In this document: positions 24,680 through 34,866 of the stretch, piece by piece
Layout: each line of letters begins with the position of its first letter
Position numbering within the stretch: the first letter of the stretch is position 1
From: a virus
Length of the DNA stretch: 36,261 nt
IMG/VR virus record: IMGVR_UViG_3300035698_016685
Span: 1-36,261 of that record
Reading direction: 5' to 3' (one strand)
Notes under the pieces: generated by a model
Told to the model about the DNA's origin: nothing
The model's database searches: none
What the model saw: the letters and a program-made list of their open reading frames with translations, nothing else
Position numbers and translations under genes: made by a program

Positions 24680-27600
24680 TCACCCGTTATGGATTTTTAT
24701 TTTCGCGCCAGAAAAAAACGTGTTAGGAACAACAGTGTTCCTATTACTAATCATTGACATACGTCCTATACCGTTAGCATCTAACAAACTTTGTCCACTA
24801 GACATAATATGAACTGGAACAGACCATGAAGTACCACCACTTGAATAACAATATAGAATCCTATTTATACCCTCAGCATCAGTACCAACATACCACATTT
24901 TATATGTGGAGGCGTCAAGTATTACACTTGGGTAATGTGCTGATACAATGTCGTAATACCCGAAGTAACCAGTAGGAATCACCACCTTATGAGAATCCCA
25001 GACAACACCGTCAACAGAGGAACAACGTATTATACTAGATTTATAACCAGAGTCAAGTCCGGAGTACCACATAGTATACACACCTGCTTCTGAATCGTAT
25101 AGTACAGACGGAGCATAAGAAGACAACTCGTCAGGGTACCCTACCATGGTGACAGTCTTTACGTCAATAGCAAGGCTAAACCCTACCCAAGACAATCCGT
25201 CAACAGACTCACTAAATAATATACGCCTAAACCCATCTGCTAAACAGGAGCCTGTGTACCACATGAGGTATTCAGAACTTCCTTTACGAACTACACAGCA
25301 ATGGCCTGCCGCGGCAGTATCATAAATACCATTAGAACCAAGAGGAACTACTTCATTGGTAGTTTGCCAATCATACCCATCAGACGAAGTAGTGTAATGC
25401 AGCGAACCACTTGCGACTGTACTGTAAGTTTCGCCATGGCCTTGTGTTACCCACATATCATAACTGGAAACATTATTTTTTATTACACTTGGACTTACAA
25501 AAGAAGTATAAGAAGAACCAGAAAGTGTTGAAGCAAGAACATTACTAGAGTAACCAACAGCTATACCGTCAGTAGAAGTAACAAAAAAAGAGGACCATCC
25601 AAAAGCATTTCCAAAATCTTTTAAACCACAATACCAACCTTCGTAAGAGGCTACAGTAGACACGCCAACTTTAACGTAAATATCGTCCGTCCCCGAGACA
25701 GGGACTTGACGTATGGTCTGTGGGATGATAACTGAAGCCTTTTTAAGCTCTGGTGTAACACTAGTGTCTTGGTCCGCCCATAAACTAACCGAAAACTGTA
25801 CATATCTATCCTGAGACATGGCTTCTCCGTAGTCTGCCACGTCTACCCAAGGCGCCTCTGTAGTTATATTACCCCCGCAACCCCAAACTTGATCGTATTT
25901 AGAAGGCAAGAAACCGTGTTCCCACGCATCTTGCACTACTTTGGTACGACGAAAAGAGGCATTTCCCACATTAACCACACCGGAGTACACGTACCCGTTG
26001 TAAAACCACGGAGCAGCAAAAGTTAGAGCCCTGTCCAAAGGATAGGCACCGCCTCCGTACGTCCACTCTAGTCTTTCAGAAGACAAAGAAGAAACAACAG
26101 AATGAATAATAGACTCTGAAATAGTATCAAATACAGAAGGAGTAGCGTTAGCAGAGTAATAACCAGGCAAAATTAGAATAACATCACCACACAAAATAGG
26201 GCAAGCAAATTCTCCTATATGGTTGGGTATTTCATCTACAGTCCTCCACGTATTAAAAGGTATATCATAAACATCAACATACCTATTAGCAATACTTGTA
26301 GAAATGTCATACCCGCCAAATATGTAGACAGAGCTACCCTTTAACACAGGCCATAGCTGCGTTCTGTTTTCGTAACCATGTAGCGGCATTTGCGCTAAAG
26401 ATGGGTCCCAATTGCCACTTTCAGGATCCATTACAATCGTAGTGCCGTCCTTACAAAAAAAATACAGGTCTTCACCATAACCTACCATACCGCCATACTC
26501 GGCTTCCTCTGGCCAACTTACTCCTAAGTATCTCCAACCAGTTATATCATAACTATCCGGGGTTATAGTATACCTGACAATACGTTTGCTGTCTGTATTG
26601 CCCATAAGAGCTGCTGCATATAGATCACCATTGTCTAACACTACACAGTGGTTGGACAATGTTGGGGCTGCTCTCAAGTTCTCACCTGGTAGAGCCATAA
26701 AATCAAGTACGCTCCAGCAGCCAGTTACGTGGTCGTAAGAAATTGGCCTGTAGCTCGCGTCTATTGGTAATATATATACCTTAGACTCAGCTACTACCCC
26801 AATTTGTGGCCAATTATTGTACTGATCTAGGGGGTCGCCTGCATCTGCTCCAAATTCATACTCTGTACCTAACAACGGCGTAACCCAAGGCAACCAATTA
26901 AGATATTTATAATCAGATTTGTTTACGGGGGCGGAGCTAAGAGAGCGTACCAAAACGGTCCCAGAAGTTGTGGGACCCATTTTTAAATCTGTAAACAAAC
27001 GTTCTGTGTTTAACCCTTCTTCAGTGTCAAAAACAGGTGAGGTCAAAAATCCGTATAACTTAGCAGTAAACACTGACATAGACCCTATATTCATTACATC
27101 AACCTCGGACACACGGTCACTGGAAAGTGCCTCAAGTACAATAACCCTTATAGCCTCAGTTTCCACTGCGGTATCGAACTCAACGTACAAGGATGACTGC
27201 AAATGTACCTCGCATGACCCGTGAATACCCCAGGGCCCAGCCCACCTAAAATCATTTTTTGCTACCACATCCTCAGGCATGAACCAGAATTCCGTAGGCA
27301 TGCCAAGACAGTCATTATAGGAAAATGCCACGTCAGTGTAGTACTCGCCATCATTGTTGTCTATAAAAAACTGCCTATATGTGGTGTAGTCTCCACTAAC
27401 ACCACCGTAAGGTTGCTCGATAACTGGTACGTCTGCCCAATCTTCCTCTATAAGAGGGTCTCCACCAAACACTAAATATTGCACCTTGAACTTATTTATT
27501 AGGCCCTTAGAGGCCGCTACATTTAAACCAGAGCCCCAAGACAAGTGTACAGCCTTTACAGTACACCTACCTGGAAGTCTGCGCCATACCGCAGTTGGAA

Positions 27601-29884
27601 GTACAAAATTCCACAAAACAGCTTCAAAATTGCTGATATTGTCTACTTCTGTATCCCTACTCAAAAACACATTGTACCCTCTACCGTTTTCGGCCGCAAT
27701 CGGTACACGACCATAAACAAAAGAATTGGATACGTCGTAATCATATCCTCTAATTAGTAATGAAGGATCCCTGACCCTGGCAACTTCAAAAACTGCTTTG
27801 TCTATACCAATTGCCCCAACACTTCCGTATTGTTTAGTATTAAAAGTTTCGCACCTACTCCACGGAACTTCTCCACTAACAAGTGGTGTTGGATAAGAAA
27901 AAATAGGTGCATAGTAATCCTCCGTAATACCAAATTCCCTGATGCCAAGGGCAGATAAGGCAGCTTCCCCATCGCCTGGTACCCCGCCGATAGTAGAAAA
28001 ATATACCTTTACTGAGGAAGCTCCAGATATAGTTGTTGGTACTCCGTAAGAATCCATAAATCTATAAGAAGTAATCTCATCACCACCAGTGCCAACAGTG
28101 TACAACACAGGATTGCCACCGTCTACACTCACACTAATGCTCTCAACGTAATAAGACAAGTACTTAGTAATACCGGACCCTGATATATTTGTAATATAGT
28201 GGTTGCCACTAGAGTAGTCAAACGAAGGATTTGTTATAAAAAATCCTGTTATATCAGGAGAATCCTCTAAACTAAACTCTATCCAATCGTTCTGGGCTAC
28301 TTCGTAACCACTTACCCACTCAGTATCAGTGTTATCTAGTAGTTTTTCCGGGCCGTGGTAGCCTGTATCTAAAGAACTGTAAGAAGTAGCAGACGCTTTA
28401 TTAAGTAGAGACACATTTCTTTGTACAAACAACTCTTCAGTACTTATACTAAAATCTTTAAACACCAGCTCACCACCAGCATCGTTGTCTACGTCAGCTC
28501 CTATGAATATTCTACACCCAGCATCTGGTGAATTGGTGAAACGGTAACTTCCTATTTCTATGGCGTCAATATAGCAACGAACAACTTTATCTACGTGATC
28601 CCAAGTTAAAATTATGTCCCTAAAATCTGCAAGCTGTGTGTAATCTCCGTTTTCAACACCTGGTCCTGATATAATTTCCTGGAGCTCAGAGAATGTTTTA
28701 GTGCCAGATTGGCTCCAGCTGGTTCTAAAGTCATTATCTTCCATTCCAGCGCCATCTGTGTACATAACGTTGTAATCTAATTCTGTACTTGCTATTACAA
28801 ACGCAACACCGGATCGGCCAAACCGAGTGGAGTAGCCCTCATCTTTGTAAGGCCAACTATAATTTCTAGACACTGAGGGTAACGGAGTAGTATTTGAAAA
28901 ACCAAAAGAAAAGTCAAACCCACCATTATAACTAGTGTAACTATCCAACAGTTTTACTTTAACACGTAACGTAAAACTTTGATTGGCTGTAAACGTTTGA
29001 GAACTCAGCAGCCCGTAAAATCTAGCAGACAACGGGCTCATTGGCGCGGAACGTTGCTTACTGGACGCCCTTATACTAATACCCTCAGCTGTGACACTTA
29101 AAGACCCCTGGCCCATTCCTTGGAGTACTTCCCATTGTTCAGAAATATCCAGAATAGACAAGTAGGAAAAAGAATCATCAACTAAAGACAGTACCTCATT
29201 AGCAGGGACTGAGAACCCAAAATCATTTATACCGTAGTAAGTGCCGGATTCAGAAGTGCTTATAAAAATATAACCATCTTCCTCATTTCCTGTGGGGGCT
29301 TGACAAACTTTTATGTCTACTGGTGTAGCATAATCATTGTATACAGGAATAGAGGTACAGGACGACGAGGTATAAGCCACAGGACCATTTAGTAACCGTA
29401 AATAGTCAGTCTCTTCTGAAAGAGATGCTCCAAAACCAATCTTGTCATTCTCAACACCATCTATTACTACCTGGTGTATACTCTCTGATTGACCAGGGGA
29501 CACTGAATGAATGATACGTATAAATCTAGTGTCTCCTACCACTTCAGACACACTATAACCAGAAGCAGTGGTAAACGCCATTTCTCCTAAATTGTTGTTA
29601 TCTAACCCGTACAAAAAAGTAACGCCAGATGCAACAATATCTGTATGGTAATATCTAACTTGATAAACATCCAACGTCTGACCCCAATGTGCCTCGAAAG
29701 CAACTACTGACCCTGACACAGTGGCGCCTGAGATTGTAGTGACTACAGACGAAAGGTCGCCATCATATAGGTTTACTAGCTCGGATGCCAATAGTTGCTT
29801 CGTAACCATACCGGTAGAATAGACAGGGACATTGTATATATTGCCCTCTTTAATTACATTGTAATCAGCTAGTTTTACCATCAT
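24680..29884 (-). CDS. Giant tail protein with C-terminal glycosidase-like five-bladed propeller
   Basis: This 1734-residue protein overlaps the upstream giant gene by an ATGA junction, with GAGG 5 bases before the start. Modules in order are: discoidin-like (about 20-160); jelly-roll (250-480, RDIILTWDHVDKVVRCYIDA); a second discoidin-like domain (495-600, LLDNTDTEWVSGY and WIEFSLEDSPDITGFFI); mixed beta domains; and a Kelch-like propeller (1026-1243, KVYILPIDASY, YIFGGYD, NTWRTVDEIP). The end (about 1411-1694) has four blades of the type PSV-...-Y-MWY(S/T/V)G-...-RI/II-...-S.DG..W. This is the signature of the five-bladed propeller superfamily of GH43, GH62, GH32 and GH130. A glycan-binding or polysaccharide-cleaving tail protein is inferred. 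The acidic catalytic triad was not confirmed by eye. Confidence 0.85.
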   Translation of the reverse strand: MMVKLADYNVIKEGNIYNVPVYSTGMVTKQLLASELVNLYDGDLSSVVTTISGATVSGSVVAFEAHWGQTLDVYQVRYYHTDIVASGVTFLYGLDNNNLGEMAFTTASGYSVSEVVGDTRFIRIIHSVSPGQSESIHQVVIDGVENDKIGFGASLSEETDYLRLLNGPVAYTSSSCTSIPVYNDYATPVDIKVCQAPTGNEEDGYIFISTSESGTYYGINDFGFSVPANEVLSLVDDSFSYLSILDISEQWEVLQGMGQGSLSVTAEGISIRASSKQRSAPMSPLSARFYGLLSSQTFTANQSFTLRVKVKLLDSYTSYNGGFDFSFGFSNTTPLPSVSRNYSWPYKDEGYSTRFGRSGVAFVIASTELDYNVMYTDGAGMEDNDFRTSWSQSGTKTFSELQEIISGPGVENGDYTQLADFRDIILTWDHVDKVVRCYIDAIEIGSYRFTNSPDAGCRIFIGADVDNDAGGELVFKDFSISTEELFVQRNVSLLNKASATSYSSLDTGYHGPEKLLDNTDTEWVSGYEVAQNDWIEFSLEDSPDITGFFITNPSFDYSSGNHYITNISGSGITKYLSYYVESISVSVDGGNPVLYTVGTGGDEITSYRFMDSYGVPTTISGASSVKVYFSTIGGVPGDGEAALSALGIREFGITEDYYAPIFSYPTPLVSGEVPWSRCETFNTKQYGSVGAIGIDKAVFEVARVRDPSLLIRGYDYDVSNSFVYGRVPIAAENGRGYNVFLSRDTEVDNISNFEAVLWNFVLPTAVWRRLPGRCTVKAVHLSWGSGLNVAASKGLINKFKVQYLVFGGDPLIEEDWADVPVIEQPYGGVSGDYTTYRQFFIDNNDGEYYTDVAFSYNDCLGMPTEFWFMPEDVVAKNDFRWAGPWGIHGSCEVHLQSSLYVEFDTAVETEAIRVIVLEALSSDRVSEVDVMNIGSMSVFTAKLYGFLTSPVFDTEEGLNTERLFTDLKMGPTTSGTVLVRSLSSAPVNKSDYKYLNWLPWVTPLLGTEYEFGADAGDPLDQYNNWPQIGVVAESKVYILPIDASYRPISYDHVTGCWSVLDFMALPGENLRAAPTLSNHCVVLDNGDLYAAALMGNTDSKRIVRYTITPDSYDITGWRYLGVSWPEEAEYGGMVGYGEDLYFFCKDGTTIVMDPESGNWDPSLAQMPLHGYENRTQLWPVLKGSSVYIFGGYDISTSIANRYVDVYDIPFNTWRTVDEIPNHIGEFACPILCGDVILILPGYYSANATPSVFDTISESIIHSVVSSLSSERLEWTYGGGAYPLDRALTFAAPWFYNGYVYSGVVNVGNASFRRTKVVQDAWEHGFLPSKYDQVWGCGGNITTEAPWVDVADYGEAMSQDRYVQFSVSLWADQDTSVTPELKKASVIIPQTIRQVPVSGTDDIYVKVGVSTVASYEGWYCGLKDFGNAFGWSSFFVTSTDGIAVGYSSNVLASTLSGSSYTSFVSPSVIKNNVSSYDMWVTQGHGETYSTVASGSLHYTTSSDGYDWQTTNEVVPLGSNGIYDTAAAGHCCVVRKGSSEYLMWYTGSCLADGFRRILFSESVDGLSWVGFSLAIDVKTVTMVGYPDELSSYAPSVLYDSEAGVYTMWYSGLDSGYKSSIIRCSSVDGVVWDSHKVVIPTGYFGYYDIVSAHYPSVILDASTYKMWYVGTDAEGINRILYCYSSGGTSWSVPVHIMSSGQSLLDANGIGRMSMISNRNTVVPNTFFSGAKIKIHNG

Positions 29885-32800
29885 ATAAACCTCGATATCT
29901 CTACCTTAGTTTTTCTATTCTTTTCACCATCCACAGTACTTGTTATTTCATCCTTCCCGCGGACAAAAAAATTAAACAAAGCATCAGGGTATACGTCTCT
30001 AACTAGTAAAGGAAGACTAGACGAACCGTAACCAAAAAAGTTAGTTCCATCTAGAGATAACTCAACCATATCCCTGGATTTTTTTGTGGAAAGAGTAAAA
30101 GAATCTGACAAAGAGGATGAGAAATCTCGTCTAGGGTAGTTATAAACCCTAAGGTTGTCAATAACACCGTCGAGGCCAGATACGTCTTTAGTTGCAAAAC
30201 CTGACCACGACTTTCCACCCACCATAAGAAAGACGTCCCTATGCATACTAAGAGAAAACTCTTCCTGCAAAGTAGCTTTGTAAACAGAAGAAGAAAGTTG
30301 GCCATTTATGTATATGTCCACAACAGTGGGCCTATCTAAACTAAAATCCCAGACTAACGCGAAATGGACCCTACTACCAGCGACTATAGAAACCTCAGAA
30401 TCATCTGAGTGGGTGATGATATTTTTTCCGTTACTAATAAAAACCCGGAGGCCATTAGTAGTCATCAACACATCCATAAGGTAATCGTGCTGGTTCATAA
30501 ATCTAAATAAAGAATGAGCGCGCAAATCAGAACATGAGTTACACCCATTGTCTCTTGACCAGTCGGGATTTAGAAAAAACTCGATAGCACCAGAAATGGG
30601 ATTAAACTCTGACATTGGGAACTTCAGGTACTCCTCAGAGGATAGGTACAAACCACTGGGAGTTTCGTCAGAGTACAACAGCCTAAGAATCTCTAGGCCA
30701 TCTATTTTTACTGTAAACGTAGAGTTATTTTCTACCCCTCTAAACCTAAATTCAAAGTTTGTGAATCTGCTGCGGCGCATAGAGGAAAGAGTAGAACCAG
30801 ACAAATTTCTAGTAAATCTGGGCTCACCAACCTTATTGTCAGCAATAAAAGGCAACAATATTACATTCCAACCATCCACAAGGCTATCTGAAAAATCTGC
30901 TAGGTCCCACACAAAAAAGTTGTCAGTGTCGTCAGAAAAACTATTGTTATTAAACGTTTTACTGCCCCACGTATCTCTCCCAAGTTTGATGTAGCTGTAA
31001 CCAGTGTCTATTTGCGTGACATCACTAATGTAAACGCACACACCCAAAGCATCTCTAGGAGAAAGACTATTATCGTAACCTAAAAATTCTTGAAGTTTTA
31101 TATAATCACTAAGTCCCTGGCCTGAATTACTTGAATACTCAAGTGCAACGCAACCACCTACATAATCACAGTAGTCGGAGTCTAGATAAACACTACCAGC
31201 ATTTCTGGATGACCATGCCCTAGTAGAGGAGTAAAAAGATTTTGACAATGAAGAATTCTTGTCAACAAAAACAGCTATCTCATCGCAAGTTTCTTTAACC
31301 AGTACCCATTTATCAGAACCCGACGGTGGATCTCCAAAAGCGCGCCAACGGACTTTAGCTGGTACATCAGTACTATCTCCGGAGAATGCTATGTTTTGAT
31401 TAGTAAGAGCTGAACTGAGGCTGGTACACTCAGATAACTTGTCATCTATCTCGTCGTAACAATTATACGGCCCAGCAATCACCCTTTGTACATCAAAAAA
31501 AGCACCTAGGTTTACACAGTGATAATAAAAGGTATCAGCTACAACCCAGCTCTCCGGAGTATAAGACCTATCACCTGAACCACCATTTGTAAGCCTTTGC
31601 TCTGAAACCCAAGAAAAACCAGCATCGTAATTACATTGGCTGGTTACTTCTAGCACAGCAGAAATATAACCTAAAGTATTGATACCAGAGGCTCCAACTT
31701 CTGCCGACTGGTTGTGTAATTTTATCCACCTTGACTCAGAAGAATAATTAAGAACCCAACTACCCACAGGTATCAACGCTGGGTCACTAACATCATACGA
31801 AGAATACCACACACTATCATTCCATCCATCATCTCCGTAAACACTGGTGGCTTTAAATAGCTTTACTACTGAAAAGTCAAACTTACCACCACAATCAACA
31901 GCCACATACGTTTTTGGTTCAATAGGAAAAAGCGGATTTTCGTTAGTTACGTACTTAGCTACAGAAGGTATCAGTATATTGTTATCTATGGACAACCAAT
32001 TTTCGCCATCGTACGACACAAAACACGGAGAATTTTTGAGAAAAAAAGAATCCATTACATATGCTGGGGCCCCTAAAGCAGCATTACCGTACGAAAAAGA
32101 AAAGTTATCTCTTCTGTAAGATATGCCTCCTGAGCCAACCTCAGAGTTTTCTACTTCATTATCTGAGCCCAAGGTATTCCACAAAATGCAACGTTCTTCC
32201 TTATTGTCCTCGTCAGAAATATTTATGGAAAAACTACAAACAGAAGCAGAATTATTTTTTACTGGTACTACCGCGTAACCTTCCTGGGGATTATTTACTG
32301 GCGCACCGAGCATAATATCTTCTGGAGACAATGTAGCAGCTCTACTCTCTGTACGACCTAAAGATGCAGATACGGAACTAACACTAAGAAGACTAGTAGG
32401 CAATACTTTAAATTTTATGCTGGAAATAGGGTACCCTATAGTAAAACCAATGTCAGTTATTGATATCTCATTTACGTCAGTGTGCTCTAAATAGTTTACA
32501 CCATCTACAGAAGTGAACACCTCAAAGTTATCAGAAACATTTGTAACTGGGTGTGCAAACGCGTACACCTCAATCTCTTGTATTTTGGAGTCGATAAAAA
32601 TAGGGAAGTCAGTTAAAGTATCAGCATAAAAATTGGTGGACTCCACAGTTCTTTCCAAATACCCTCTATACCTTATCGACCTAGCTTTTACTGGGTCGAA
32701 CTTAAAATCTATTGTTCTATACTCAGTCTGCACGTACTCAGAATGGTAATCCCCAATCACTATATTAGCTGGATTAGAATAAAAATATCTTGAAGAGTCA

Positions 32801-34863
32801 GCTAAAGTATTATCAAGACTAACACTGCTAAATGTAGAAACTACTGGCTCCCATGCACGAACAGTGTCTGATAGATTTGTTGAGTACGGCCTATCTATGG
32901 AAAAACTTTTAATATTTTTATTTTCCGCGAAAAAAATAGTAACTCTACTAATATCAAAAAGTACACCAGTATTTGGAGCAAAATCAAGTATCAAGCCAGC
33001 CTCAGTAAAATCATACTTTGCGTCAGTTTGGTCCCACTGCGGATAAGCAGAATTAGACACACCGTTAGTGTCGAGCTTTTCTCCGTCAACCACGTACTCA
33101 ACTCCTGTCCATTCAGGGGCTTTTACGCCGTCACTGTCATACCCAGTGTAGCCTGTTACGTAAGGACCACCTAAAATACCCCCAGACTTTAGTTTAGTTA
33201 ATGGTATGTACTCTTCTAGTACTGCCTCAGTTGCTCGGATACTAAAAACCTCAATGGGCTCCGGGGAGTCAAAATTAATCTGCACTACTGCTGAATCAGC
33301 TCTTTCGGATCCCCTACAAAATATAGGAAGTCCGTGATCTCCATCACCACTAAGTGCCACAGAATAAATGCTTCCTAATAGATTACCAGCATACTCCACA
33401 TATGAAAAGTTTCCAACATTAACATCGTTACCTGTGTGTATTTTTACATCGTATAAACCTAGTAAATCTCCTCGTTGTACCCTAATAACACACTCTACTT
33501 CAAATATCTTATCTTCATTGGAGTCTAACGTACTTCCTATATTAACACCGTCTATGTAATGTATACTACCATCTAAACGTTGTCTATATATTCTAAACTC
33601 AGAAGTTGTATTTGCATCTCCGGAGAAAAAAGCCTTTACTAACACACCGTTGTCAGTTACTGGGTTATTATAATCAATAAACGTTTTATTAAAAAAGTCT
33701 ACTTTAGTGGTATAAGCTAACCCTATATCAGGGTCCTTATTAACAAAAAGGAAATCTTCTCGGCCCGCCTGCACAACGTACTTATGGGGGTCAACGTAAA
33801 ACACGTCAGAAACAGTGGTTGAGCCACTATCATAGAATCTGTCTAGCTCATATCTTGAAAGTTTAAACGATGCCTCTGGTTCATACCTAGACGCTGCCTC
33901 CTCCCCAACATAAGAAACATAGGTTGCTTCCTCAGAGGCTGAGAAAAAACCAAGGGCAAAACCACACGAGCGAGAAACTGGTTCTGATAAAACAATAGTA
34001 GACGAAGATGACCTTGTGTCTGCCTCTATCACTAACGAGAAATCCTCTACGTAGCAAAGAGCGTAAGTGTACCCACCAATACCTACTATATTTAATTTAG
34101 CTTCTACGTCTTTTGCTATTGTGGACAAAGTAGAATTTACAACAGGATCCAGCATTATAGCCTGGTCACCAAAAGAGTTTATATTAACTATTATCTTATC
34201 ATTAACATTCTCTTGTATCGTTATACCAGAAAATAACTGAGTACCAACAACCTTGGAACCAGCACCAACAAACGGGCAGGGGTGCTCAAAAAGCGCGAAG
34301 TGGCTGCAACCAGGAGTATTAAATCTTGTAGAACACGAAAAAACAGAATCAGAGACCACCTTGATACTTTTTACAAACACCTTTTGCCCGGAGTCACCAT
34401 CAATAAAAGGAAACAGTTTAAGCCTAACTACAGTACCAATCCATTCCTGGTCTTGCGACATATCTATAGTGTACGTTCTATAACTATTATCTGCGGTAAC
34501 TGTAAACTCAGCAACCTTACTGACATCCCAGGCGACATCATCAGACACCATATACTGTATTTTGGCTTTTGTTGGAACAACATGGCCATTGCCAGGGTCA
34601 AGCCTCATACTTATTTTTATTTTAGCGTGTGACCCAGCAGAGACCTCCATATTATTAGCTTCTGTAGTTATATAACAAGAAGGAGCAGTAGATACCATAA
34701 AATAATAACCATTGGCTACAAGCCTAGCTGTGACTCCACCGTAGACAGTGTAGTTTCTAAACTCATCTTCCTGGTCCCAATACACAGAAAAAGCTTCGTT
34801 AGTGTCGAACTTACAAGAAGTACTATTATGTATACTGGCATTTCTTAGTGGGTTTATAGCCAT
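29881..34863 (-). CDS. Giant virion protein with carbohydrate-binding-like and LamG-like modules
   Basis: This 1660-residue protein begins with MAINPLRNASIHNSTS. An N-terminal beta-sandwich (about 60-170, SAGSHAKIKISMRL, TVVRLKLFPFIDG) resembles carbohydrate-binding modules. Several discoidin-like segments follow (for example PISSIKFKVLPTSLLS, FDVQRVIAGPYNCYDE). Near 900 lies a VPVKNNSASVCSFSINI segment similar to the post-discoidin modules of the 1734- and 395-residue proteins. Residues 1408-1580 form a LamG/concanavalin domain (LYLSSEEYLKFPMSEF, VHFALVWDF, VDIYINGQLSS, GLDGVIDNLRVYNYPRRDF), the most clearly recognisable part. The ATG lacks a close Shine-Dalgarno sequence; GGGAG is 18 bases away. 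It is the first intact gene of the adhesion cluster after the broken zinc-ribbon gene. Confidence 0.83.
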   Translation of the reverse strand: MAINPLRNASIHNSTSCKFDTNEAFSVYWDQEDEFRNYTVYGGVTARLVANGYYFMVSTAPSCYITTEANNMEVSAGSHAKIKISMRLDPGNGHVVPTKAKIQYMVSDDVAWDVSKVAEFTVTADNSYRTYTIDMSQDQEWIGTVVRLKLFPFIDGDSGQKVFVKSIKVVSDSVFSCSTRFNTPGCSHFALFEHPCPFVGAGSKVVGTQLFSGITIQENVNDKIIVNINSFGDQAIMLDPVVNSTLSTIAKDVEAKLNIVGIGGYTYALCYVEDFSLVIEADTRSSSSTIVLSEPVSRSCGFALGFFSASEEATYVSYVGEEAASRYEPEASFKLSRYELDRFYDSGSTTVSDVFYVDPHKYVVQAGREDFLFVNKDPDIGLAYTTKVDFFNKTFIDYNNPVTDNGVLVKAFFSGDANTTSEFRIYRQRLDGSIHYIDGVNIGSTLDSNEDKIFEVECVIRVQRGDLLGLYDVKIHTGNDVNVGNFSYVEYAGNLLGSIYSVALSGDGDHGLPIFCRGSERADSAVVQINFDSPEPIEVFSIRATEAVLEEYIPLTKLKSGGILGGPYVTGYTGYDSDGVKAPEWTGVEYVVDGEKLDTNGVSNSAYPQWDQTDAKYDFTEAGLILDFAPNTGVLFDISRVTIFFAENKNIKSFSIDRPYSTNLSDTVRAWEPVVSTFSSVSLDNTLADSSRYFYSNPANIVIGDYHSEYVQTEYRTIDFKFDPVKARSIRYRGYLERTVESTNFYADTLTDFPIFIDSKIQEIEVYAFAHPVTNVSDNFEVFTSVDGVNYLEHTDVNEISITDIGFTIGYPISSIKFKVLPTSLLSVSSVSASLGRTESRAATLSPEDIMLGAPVNNPQEGYAVVPVKNNSASVCSFSINISDEDNKEERCILWNTLGSDNEVENSEVGSGGISYRRDNFSFSYGNAALGAPAYVMDSFFLKNSPCFVSYDGENWLSIDNNILIPSVAKYVTNENPLFPIEPKTYVAVDCGGKFDFSVVKLFKATSVYGDDGWNDSVWYSSYDVSDPALIPVGSWVLNYSSESRWIKLHNQSAEVGASGINTLGYISAVLEVTSQCNYDAGFSWVSEQRLTNGGSGDRSYTPESWVVADTFYYHCVNLGAFFDVQRVIAGPYNCYDEIDDKLSECTSLSSALTNQNIAFSGDSTDVPAKVRWRAFGDPPSGSDKWVLVKETCDEIAVFVDKNSSLSKSFYSSTRAWSSRNAGSVYLDSDYCDYVGGCVALEYSSNSGQGLSDYIKLQEFLGYDNSLSPRDALGVCVYISDVTQIDTGYSYIKLGRDTWGSKTFNNNSFSDDTDNFFVWDLADFSDSLVDGWNVILLPFIADNKVGEPRFTRNLSGSTLSSMRRSRFTNFEFRFRGVENNSTFTVKIDGLEILRLLYSDETPSGLYLSSEEYLKFPMSEFNPISGAIEFFLNPDWSRDNGCNSCSDLRAHSLFRFMNQHDYLMDVLMTTNGLRVFISNGKNIITHSDDSEVSIVAGSRVHFALVWDFSLDRPTVVDIYINGQLSSSVYKATLQEEFSLSMHRDVFLMVGGKSWSGFATKDVSGLDGVIDNLRVYNYPRRDFSSSLSDSFTLSTKKSRDMVELSLDGTNFFGYGSSSLPLLVRDVYPDALFNFFVRGKDEITSTVDGEKNRKTKVEISRFI

Positions 34864-34866
34864 AAT

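Noticed and set aside
10226-24870. Scattered TATAAATA motifs resembling T4 late promoters (near 10230, 22438, 23470, 24860)
   Set aside because: Apart from the copy just before the 395-residue gene ATG, they lie deep in coding regions, mostly from Ile-Asn codons, without supporting elements. Only the intergenic copy before dnaN, with its -35, was kept.
8498-34863. Alternative genetic code (stop recoding) for the giant genes
   Set aside because: Genes here end with TAA, TAG and TGA at sensible positions and no in-frame stop needs to be read through, so the standard code suffices.
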